Assembly (NCBI GenBank): GCA_013202445.1 | Contig: JABMRW010000010.1 | Coordinates: forward strand, 1-19,168 | Direction: 5' to 3' | Length of the DNA stretch: 19,168 bases | From: Deltaproteobacteria bacterium | GTDB lineage: Bacteria; Chloroflexota; Dehalococcoidia; Dehalococcoidales; BS750m-G39 | Part shown: positions 1 through 5,737 of the stretch, piece by piece | Numbering within the stretch: position 1 is the first letter of the stretch | Layout: each line of letters opens with the position of its first letter | The notes under the pieces: generated by a model | Seen by the model: the letters and a program-made list of their open reading frames with translations, nothing else | Told to the model about the DNA's origin: nothing | Database searches by the model: none | Position numbers and translations under genes: made by a program

Positions 1-455
1 CGGGCACAGCGGTAGTATTCATCAACCAGCTAAGAGAAAAGGTTGGTATCATCTTTGGTAATCCAGAGGTGACACCGGGGGGCAGGGCTCTCAAATTCTA
101 CAGCTCGGTAAGGATAGACCTGCGGCGCATTGAGGCCATCAAGCAGGGAGACAAAACTATAGGCAACCTTGTCAGGGCCAAGGTGGTTAAAAATAAGACT
201 GCCCCCCCCTTCCGAATTGCTCAGTTTGACATCATGTTTGACCACGGCATAAGCAAGGAGGGCAATATCTTAGACCTTGGTGTAGAGCTGGGGCTAGTAA
301 AAAAGAGCGGCGCTTTCTTCTCCTATGGTGACATTCGTCTGGGGCAAGGTAGGGAAAATGCCAAACACTACCTAAGCCAAAATCCCGAGTCTGCCCAGGA
401 GATTGAGCAGCAGGTTAGAGCCTCAGCCAACACCGACCATAATAATTCTGCTTAA
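1..455 (+). CDS. recA: Recombinase RecA, C-terminal part (5' end outside window)
   Basis: The reading frame is open from base 3 and ends at TAA 453-455, giving about 150 residues. RecA is the ATP-dependent strand-exchange protein of homologous recombination and the co-protease of the SOS response. The first visible residues, GTAVVFINQLREKVG, are the core strand before DNA-binding loop L2. L2 itself follows (FGNPEVTPGGRALKFYSS), then VRIDLRRIEAIKQGD and the C-terminal domain with the conserved VVKNKTAPPF segment. The Walker A/ATP site and N-terminus lie upstream of the window. The C-terminal tail is short and not strongly acidic (ends SANTDHNNSA), unlike the long acidic tail of E. coli RecA. 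The 85-bp gap to recX holds a hairpin terminator. Identification is secure. Confidence 0.97.
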   Translation, partial: GTAVVFINQLREKVGIIFGNPEVTPGGRALKFYSSVRIDLRRIEAIKQGDKTIGNLVRAKVVKNKTAPPFRIAQFDIMFDHGISKEGNILDLGVELGLVKKSGAFFSYGDIRLGQGRENAKHYLSQNPESAQEIEQQVRASANTDHNNSA

Positions 456-493
456 CACCACTCTAAACGGAACAGGTTAATAAGCGGATAGTT

Positions 494-527
494 AAGGCTG
501 GGGCTTTAAGCTTCGGCCTTTTGTTTT
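494..527 (+). terminator. Intrinsic terminator/attenuator between recA and recX
   Basis: Bases 494-520 fold into one uninterrupted stem: AAGGCTGGGGCT (494-505) pairs with AGCTTCGGCCTT (509-520), including three G-T wobbles, around a 3-base TTA loop. A T-rich tail (519-527, TTTTGTTTT) follows directly. This is the classic rho-independent layout. It sits downstream of the recA stop and just before the recX ribosome binding site, so it should end most recA transcripts and let a fraction read through into recX, as is known in E. coli. The structure is seen in the sequence; its in vivo strength is inferred. Confidence 0.8.
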
Positions 528-540
528 GGAAAGGGACTAG

Positions 541-1182
541 ATGAAAAAGGTCACCGCCATTCATAGCGGCAAGCGAGGCAAGCGGGTCAATATATACTTA
601 AACGAAAAGTTTGCCTTCAGCCTGGAAGCCGAGGTAGCCCTCAAAGAGGGCTTAAAGGCAGAGAAGGCGCTCTCTGAAGACGAGATTGAGGCGCTAAAAA
701 AAGCCGACCTCTTCCAGCGCTGCCTCAACGCCGCCTTCCGCTTCCTCAGCTACCGCCCGCGCAGCGAAGCCGAGCTAAGACAGCGCCTCCAACGGCGCGG
801 CTTCGACGGCGATAACGTGGCGGCGGTACTGGCCAGGCTAAAGGAACGGGGGCTGGCGGATGACCTGGCCTTTGCCCAATTCTGGAAAGACAACCGCCAG
901 TCATTTAGTCCCCGCAGCCAGTGGCTCACCCGGCTGGAACTCAGGCAAAAAGGTATTGCCCAAGAAATCATTGACCGGGTAGCCGCTCAGGTCGACGACG
1001 AAGACTGTGCCTACCGGGCGGCGGTGAGCAAAGCTCGCCGTCTCTCCACGGCTGACTACGAAAACTTTAGCCGCCGGTTAGGCGAATATCTCAAACGCCG
1101 CGGTTTTAGCTACGGGTTAATCAAGCCAACGGTGGAACGGGTGTGGCAGGAGCGTGGGGTGGAATGTAATAGTGGAATGTAA
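541..1182 (+). CDS. recX: Regulatory protein RecX
   Basis: A 213-residue protein. RecX binds RecA-ssDNA filaments and inhibits RecA recombinase and ATPase activity. The sequence shows the family's helical repeats. Residues 60-118 contain YRPRSEAELRQRLQRRGF and the signature LADDLAFAQFWKDNR, and a later repeat at about 179-202 contains RRLGEYLKRRGF. The N-terminal 55 residues are a basic beta region (KRGKRVNIYLNEKFAF), as in longer RecX proteins. ATG 541 is preceded by GGAAAGGGA at a good distance. The position right after recA fits the usual recA-recX pair, with expression probably limited by the hairpin at 494-527. A 13-bp tandem duplication across the 3' end has changed the last few codons. 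rny begins 20 bp downstream. Confidence 0.95.
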   Translation: MKKVTAIHSGKRGKRVNIYLNEKFAFSLEAEVALKEGLKAEKALSEDEIEALKKADLFQRCLNAAFRFLSYRPRSEAELRQRLQRRGFDGDNVAAVLARLKERGLADDLAFAQFWKDNRQSFSPRSQWLTRLELRQKGIAQEIIDRVAAQVDDEDCAYRAAVSKARRLSTADYENFSRRLGEYLKRRGFSYGLIKPTVERVWQERGVECNSGM

Positions 1183-1184
1183 TA
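1159..1184 (+). repeat. 13-bp perfect tandem duplication across the recX stop
   Basis: GTGGAATGTAATA occurs twice head to tail (1159-1171 and 1172-1184). The unit is 13 bp, not a multiple of three, so the second copy is read in another frame and the protein ends ...VECNSGM. With a single copy the frame would read GTG GAA TGT AAT AAG TGA and end ...VECNK. The effect on recX is confined to the last residues. Confidence 0.85.
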
Positions 1185-1202
1185 AGTGAAAGGGAGGAGA
1201 AA

Positions 1203-2753
1203 ATGGGAATAGTAGGAACAACAACTTCATATTTAGCCATCTTCTTCATTTTCGTCATCGGTGTCGTCTTCGGCGGCATGGCCACCTTCCTCTTCAGGAG
1301 GATAATGGTAAACCGCCAGCTCCGCATTGCCCAGCGCAAAGCGGCCAAGGTCGTAGCTGAGGCCACCGCGGAGTACAAGAAAACCCTTGACGAAGCCAAA
1401 AAGGAAGCCGACAAAATCAAGGCAGGCGCCGACGCCGAATACAAGGAACGGCGGGGGGAACTACAGCGCCAGGAAAGCCGCGTTTCGCAAAAGCTGGAAT
1501 CACTGGAGCGCAAGATAGAAGGCGTGGAGCAGCGCGAGCGCAACCTGACCAACAAGGAAAAGGAGATGGAGTCCATCCACAGCGGCCTGGAGGAGGTCAG
1601 GGACAAGCAGCTAAAGCAGCTGGAGCTGATTTCGGGCATGTCCACCGAAGAGGCAAAACAAAACCTGCTCGATGCCGTAGAGGGCGAACTGCAGGATGAG
1701 CACTCGCGGCGCCTCCGGGAATGGGAGATCAAGCTAAAAGAGGAAGCCGATAAGAAATCTCAGGAGATTCTAGCCATAGCCATCCAGCGCAGCGCCTCGG
1801 ATGTGGTATCGGAAACCACGGTATCCACCGTGCCTTTGCCCAGTGACGAAATGAAGGGCCGGCTCATCGGCCGGGAGGGGCGCAATATCCGAGCTCTGGA
1901 GCAGGCCACCGGGGTTGACCTGATAGTTGACGATACCCCGGAAGCGGTGACCCTCTCCAGCTTCGACCCGGTACGGCGGGAGATAGCCCGCCTGGCTTTA
2001 ACCAAGCTCATCCTCGATGGCCGCATCCACCCCGCCCGCATCGAGGAGGTGGTAAACAAGACCAAGGAGGAGGTAGATGCGGCTATCTTCACCGCCGGAG
2101 AGCAGGCCGCCTACCAGGTAGGGGTGCAGGCACTGCGTCCCGAGCTAATCAAGCTGCTGGGCCGCCTCAAGTACCGCACCAGCTACGGACAGAACGTGTT
2201 AAACCACTCCATTGAATCCGCCCACCTGGCCGGCATGATTGCCGGGGAGCTGGGGGCCAATGTTGCTTTAGCCAAGAAAGCGGGACTGCTCCACGATATC
2301 GGCAAAGCGGTAGACCGGGAGGTAGAAGGCGCCCACGCCCCCCTCGGCGCCGAGCTGGTCAAGCAATGGGATAAATCCCCGGAGGTTGTCCAGGGCATCG
2401 CCGAACACCACTTCGAAACTGACTCTACCAGCATCTGGGGCTTCATCGTCGCCGCCGCCGATGCCATCAGCGGCGCCCGCCCCGGCGCCCGGCGCGAGTC
2501 TCTGGAACACTACCTCAAGCGGCTGAAGGCGCTGGAAGACATCTCCAACAGCTTCAATGGGGTGGAAAAATCCTACGCCATTCAGGCCGGCCGTGAGGTC
2601 CGCATCCTGGTCAAGCCCGAAGAGATTGACGACCTGGGGGCGATGAGGCTGGCCCGGGACATCGTCAAGAAGATAGAAGATAGCCTGCAGTACCCGGGGC
2701 AGATAAAGGTCACCGTGCTCAGGGAGACCAGGGCGGTAGATTATGCCAAATAA
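1203..2753 (+). CDS. rny: Ribonuclease Y
   Basis: A 516-residue membrane-anchored endoribonuclease that starts mRNA decay in many bacteria lacking RNase E. Domains in order: one transmembrane helix (about 9-32, LAIFFIFVIGVVFGGMATFL), a long charged coiled coil (about 38-195), a KH RNA-binding domain with the GxxG loop (GRLIGREGRNIR, 219-230), and an HD metal-dependent phosphohydrolase domain. In the HD domain H335, the HD pair H364-D365 (LLHDIGKAVD), H402/H403 and D420 (AAADAISGARPGARRE) are all present. The length is typical. ATG 1203 follows a strong GGGAGGAG site. The gene sits between recX and a ymdB-type gene, the same partnership as rny-ymdB in Firmicutes. A large palindrome follows the stop codon and may affect the 3' end of the transcript. 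Confidence 0.97.
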   Translation: MGIVGTTTSYLAIFFIFVIGVVFGGMATFLFRRIMVNRQLRIAQRKAAKVVAEATAEYKKTLDEAKKEADKIKAGADAEYKERRGELQRQESRVSQKLESLERKIEGVEQRERNLTNKEKEMESIHSGLEEVRDKQLKQLELISGMSTEEAKQNLLDAVEGELQDEHSRRLREWEIKLKEEADKKSQEILAIAIQRSASDVVSETTVSTVPLPSDEMKGRLIGREGRNIRALEQATGVDLIVDDTPEAVTLSSFDPVRREIARLALTKLILDGRIHPARIEEVVNKTKEEVDAAIFTAGEQAAYQVGVQALRPELIKLLGRLKYRTSYGQNVLNHSIESAHLAGMIAGELGANVALAKKAGLLHDIGKAVDREVEGAHAPLGAELVKQWDKSPEVVQGIAEHHFETDSTSIWGFIVAAADAISGARPGARRESLEHYLKRLKALEDISNSFNGVEKSYAIQAGREVRILVKPEEIDDLGAMRLARDIVKKIEDSLQYPGQIKVTVLRETRAVDYAK

Positions 2754-2755
2754 CT

Positions 2756-2857
2756 CCCCATGTAAACTTCGCTTCGCTCGTTTCCACGGGGGCCCCAGAG
2801 TCTAAAACGACAAATCTGGAAATCCGGGGCCCCCGGGAAAACGGAGTTTTTCTGGGG
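2756..2857. repeat. 102-bp imperfect palindrome in the rny-ymdB gap (MITE-like or hairpin element)
   Basis: The gap is dominated by one large inverted repeat. The outer ends are CCCCA (2756-2760) and TGGGG (2853-2857), then AAACT (2764-2768) and AGTTT (2845-2849). Inside these, GTTTCC (2780-2785) pairs with GGAAAAC (2836-2842) with one bulged A. The core CGGGGGCCCC (2787-2796) pairs exactly with GGGGCCCCCG (2826-2835), and AGA/TCT closes an inner loop. The left arm also carries a short TTCGC repeat. The RNA would form a very stable structure inside the operon. A short run of T (2846-2851) after the inner stem could give partial termination. It could be a non-autonomous mobile element, a processing signal or an attenuator; the sequence alone does not decide. 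Confidence 0.7.
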
Positions 2858-2878
2858 CAAGTGAAAGAGGAATAATCA

Positions 2879-3640
2879 GTGCTGATACTGGCCATAGGCG
2901 ATGTAATCGGTAAGCCGGGCAGGAAAGCTTTAAACCAGCTTTTGCCCGGCCTCCGCCGGCAATACGGCATAGACCTGATTATAGTCAACGGCGAAAACGC
3001 CGCCGGCGGCATCGGGCTGACCCTGGCTACGGCCCGGGAGATACTGGACGCCGGCGCCGACGTGCTGACATCGGGTAACCACATCTGGATGCACCGGGAA
3101 ATTTACCCCTACCTGGATAGTGAAATGCCCATCCTGCGCCCGTTAAACTACCCCGCCGGCGTGCCCGGCCGGGGGCATTTAGTCATCGGCAAGGTAGCCG
3201 TGGTCAATCTACTCGGCCGGGTCTTCATCGGCGATTTTGACTGCCCCTTCCATGCCGTTGACAAACTTCTGGCCCAGTTAGAGCAAAAAATCATCATAGT
3301 TGACTTCCACGCCGAGGCCACCTCGGAAAAGGTAGCCCTAGGAAGGTATCTGGACGGGCGGGTCAGCGCCGTGCTCGGTACCCACACCCACGTCGGCACC
3401 ACCGACGCCCAGATTCTCCCCGGCGGCACCGCCTATGTCAGCGATATCGGCATGACCGGCCCCCTGGATTCAGTCATCGGTGACGACGCCGATGCGGCCA
3501 TTCAGCGCTTCCTGACCAGTATGCCCCACCGCCTGTCGGTGGGCAAGGGCAAAGCCGCCCTAAACGGCATACTGGTAGAGGTGGACGAAGATACCGGCAA
3601 GGCGCTGAGCATAGAGCGAATCTACCGGGAGGTAGAATAA
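2879..3640 (+). CDS. ymdB: YmdB-family metallophosphoesterase (2',3'-cAMP phosphodiesterase type)
   Basis: A 253-residue protein of the TIGR00282/YmdB family, dinuclear metal phosphodiesterases. B. subtilis YmdB hydrolyses cyclic nucleotides and affects RNase Y-dependent gene expression and biofilm decisions. The whole metal-ligand set is visible: GDVIGKPGR (D8), VNGENAAGG (E39, N40), SGNHIWMH (N67, H68), VDFHAEATSEK (H144) and GTHTHVGTTD (H169, H171). The length matches the family. The start is GTG 2879, where the conserved MLILAIGDVIG N-terminus begins, with AAAGAGG upstream. The gene follows rny and is only 3 bp ahead of the PHP gene, so it is surely co-transcribed with the latter. The exact substrate here is inferred from the family. 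Confidence 0.92.
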   Translation: MLILAIGDVIGKPGRKALNQLLPGLRRQYGIDLIIVNGENAAGGIGLTLATAREILDAGADVLTSGNHIWMHREIYPYLDSEMPILRPLNYPAGVPGRGHLVIGKVAVVNLLGRVFIGDFDCPFHAVDKLLAQLEQKIIIVDFHAEATSEKVALGRYLDGRVSAVLGTHTHVGTTDAQILPGGTAYVSDIGMTGPLDSVIGDDADAAIQRFLTSMPHRLSVGKGKAALNGILVEVDEDTGKALSIERIYREVE

Positions 3641-3643
3641 GCG

Positions 3644-4489
3644 GTGGGGCAGGCCGACCTCCACATCCACTCCACCGCCTCCGATGGTCGGCTCACCCCG
3701 GCCGAGGTGGTAAAGGAGGCGGCGAGGCAGGGCCTAAAATTTATCGCCCTGGCCGACCACGACACCGTCGACGGGATTGCCCCGGCTAAAGCGGCGGCAA
3801 AAAGCTTTCCCGGGCTAAAGGTAATACCCGGTGTTGAAATCAGCACCGATATCCCCCAGGGCGAAGCCCACGTCCTCGGCTATTTTATAGACTATGCCAG
3901 CCGGGAACTGGAGGAAAAACTGGACCTGTTCCGCAACTCCCGGCTCAAGCGGGCTCAGGGGATGGTGGCCAAGCTGGACAAGCTGGACATCCACCTGGAC
4001 TGGCCGAGGGTGCAGCAGATAGCCGGCTCAAGCGTTATGGGGCGTCCCCATATCGCCCTGGCCATGCTGGAAAAGGGCTATATAGACTCTTTTAAGCAGG
4101 CCTTCACCGACTATATCGGCCACGACGGCCCCGCCTACGTAGAGCGGGAAAAGATAACCCCCGCCGAGGCGGTGGCGCTAATCATCAAAGCCCGGGGACT
4201 GGCGGTGCTGGCCCACCCCTTCACCATCAACGAGCCGGAAGCGATGATTATAGAACTAAAGGCGGCCGACCTGGCCGGCATAGAAGCCTATTATAATAAC
4301 TACACCGCCGAAGAGGTCAGCCGTCTGGTGGCTATAGCCAGAAAACACAATCTTATTGCCACCGGTGGCAGCGACTATCACGGCCTGGACTCCAGCGAGA
4401 CAGCTATCGGCGGCATTGATTTACCGCTGGCATCGGTGGAAAAACTCATAGCTAAAGCCAAAAAGATAAACCCGGGGCTTAATTTTTAA
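3644..4489 (+). CDS. PHP-domain phosphoesterase (RNase AM / nucleoside 3',5'-bisphosphate phosphatase family)
   Basis: A 281-residue PHP-domain protein of the YciV/TrpH family (COG0613). Characterised members remove phosphate from 3',5'-bisphosphate nucleotides such as pAp, or trim RNA 5' ends (E. coli RNase AM). Metal ligands are visible: ADLHIHSTASDG (H7, H9, D14), ADHDTVDG (D38, H39), GVEIS (E65), EAHVLGY (H76), GRPHIA (H136), AHPF (H191) and GGSDYHG (D244, H246). The GRPHIA segment belongs to this subfamily rather than to histidinol phosphatase. The start is GTG 3644; the ribosome site (GGAGGT) lies inside the 3' end of ymdB. Its place behind rny and ymdB suggests a role in finishing RNA degradation. 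The substrate is an inference. Confidence 0.88.
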   Translation: MGQADLHIHSTASDGRLTPAEVVKEAARQGLKFIALADHDTVDGIAPAKAAAKSFPGLKVIPGVEISTDIPQGEAHVLGYFIDYASRELEEKLDLFRNSRLKRAQGMVAKLDKLDIHLDWPRVQQIAGSSVMGRPHIALAMLEKGYIDSFKQAFTDYIGHDGPAYVEREKITPAEAVALIIKARGLAVLAHPFTINEPEAMIIELKAADLAGIEAYYNNYTAEEVSRLVAIARKHNLIATGGSDYHGLDSSETAIGGIDLPLASVEKLIAKAKKINPGLNF

Positions 4490-4498
4490 GGGGAGCTT

Positions 4499-5206
4499 AT
4501 GGCTATTGCCTTTATCCTGCTGCTGGTGAGCGCCTACCTCGTAGGCTCAATACCAACCGCCTACATCGTAGGCCGGTGGCGGCGGGGCATAGATATCAGG
4601 AAGTACGGCAGCGGCAACGTCGGCGCCTCCAACCTGCTCAGGTCATCGGGCAAATGGCTGGCCACTGTGGTCACTATCGCTGATCTGGGCAAGGGCATAT
4701 TAATGGTTTGGGCGGCTCTCGCCGCCGGCCTGGATATAAACCAGCAGGTAGCCATTGGCCTGGCGACGATTATCGGCCATAACTGGCCGGTATTTCTACG
4801 CTTCAACGGCGGCCGGGGGGTGTTAACCACTGTGGGCGTCGCCTTCTTCCTGCCCCTGGCCAACGGCCCGCTGGTGCCCTGGCCACTGATTATCTCTCTC
4901 TCACTGGCCGCAATCTTTACCTTCGGCTTCCACAACCTGGCGGTAGGCACCATCGCCGGCATGACCGCCTTGCCTCTGGTCAGCTGGACAGCCGGTGAGC
5001 CGTTAGCGCTGACCCTTGGCTTTTCAGCCATGTTTTTATTGATGGTTATCCGGCGGCTGACGGCGCCCAAGACCTCGCTTACCGCCTCGGTATCCACCGG
5101 GGAGCTGTTAATAAACCGATTACTTCTCGATAGAGACATAAAGGACAAGGAAGCCTGGATATACCGCAAACCGGCCCAACCCACCCCAAAAAAGGAGAAG
5201 GGGTGA
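4499..5206 (+). CDS. plsY: Acyl-phosphate:glycerol-3-phosphate acyltransferase PlsY
   Basis: A 235-residue integral membrane enzyme that transfers an acyl group from acyl-phosphate to glycerol-3-phosphate, the first step of phospholipid synthesis. Motifs in order: GSIPTAYIVGR (16-26), YGSGNVGASNLLR (36-48), ADLGKG (61-66) and GHNWPVFLRFNGGRGV (93-108), which matches the phosphate/G3P-binding loop. Several hydrophobic helices cover residues 1-185. A charged tail of roughly 40 residues (LLLDRDIKDKEAWIY..., ending PTPKKEKG) extends beyond the typical length of about 200. ATG 4499 follows AAGGGGA. The gap to the PHP gene is 9 bp and to the next gene 6 bp, so it is part of the same transcript. Confidence 0.95.
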   Translation: MAIAFILLLVSAYLVGSIPTAYIVGRWRRGIDIRKYGSGNVGASNLLRSSGKWLATVVTIADLGKGILMVWAALAAGLDINQQVAIGLATIIGHNWPVFLRFNGGRGVLTTVGVAFFLPLANGPLVPWPLIISLSLAAIFTFGFHNLAVGTIAGMTALPLVSWTAGEPLALTLGFSAMFLLMVIRRLTAPKTSLTASVSTGELLINRLLLDRDIKDKEAWIYRKPAQPTPKKEKG

Positions 5207-5212
5207 CCCCCC

Positions 5213-5698
5213 ATGAAATGCGCCCATCATCCTGATGTAGAAACCAATTTAAGGTGCGGCAAGTGCGATAAGCCGATATGCCCCAAATGCATGGTGCAGA
5301 CACCGGTGGGCGCCCGCTGCCGCGATTGCGCCGGGCTGGATAAACTGCCCACCTTCAGCGTTTCCACCAGATATTATCTAATAGCCTCCGGGACGGCGCT
5401 GGGCATGGCCATCGCCTGCGGCGCCGCCTGGGGACTAATTGCATGGCTGGTGCCAATGTTCTTCTTCAACCTGCTGCTGGCGGCGGCAGCGGGCTACGCT
5501 ATCGGGGAGGTAACCAGTCTGGCGGTCAACCGCAAGCGGGGCACGGGGCTGGCTGTGGTCGGTGGTATTGCCGTCGCCATAAGCTACGCCGTTACCTTTC
5601 TCTTCCCCGGTGGGCTTCCTATTGGAATATTTAGTATAATTTATCATATAATAGCAGTGGGACTGGGTATCTTTATCGCCGTAACCCGGTTACGCTAG
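5213..5698 (+). CDS. B-box/zinc-ribbon membrane protein of unknown function
   Basis: 161 residues. The N-terminus is a compact zinc-binding region with C3, H5/H6, C15, C18, C23, C26, C36 and C39 (pattern CxxC, CxxC, CxxC with a leading C/H pair), resembling the B-box type zinc finger seen on many bacterial membrane proteins. After a short linker (about 41-53) the rest is hydrophobic, about four membrane helices between residues 54 and 158, with a short basic loop NRKRGTG. The C-terminus is TRLR. I do not recognise a specific function. The zinc finger is probably cytoplasmic and may bind a protein partner. ATG 5213 starts 6 bp after plsY, so it belongs to that operon. Confidence 0.8.
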   Translation: MKCAHHPDVETNLRCGKCDKPICPKCMVQTPVGARCRDCAGLDKLPTFSVSTRYYLIASGTALGMAIACGAAWGLIAWLVPMFFFNLLLAAAAGYAIGEVTSLAVNRKRGTGLAVVGGIAVAISYAVTFLFPGGLPIGIFSIIYHIIAVGLGIFIAVTRLR

Positions 5699-5737
5699 AA
5701 ATTTTTTAAGTCCGGTTGGATCTAGATAGGAGATATT

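Noticed and set aside
1121..1732. Minus-strand open frame of 203 codons across the recX end and rny start
   Set aside because: Its low-complexity Ser/Arg/Leu composition is the shadow of the rny coiled-coil codons.
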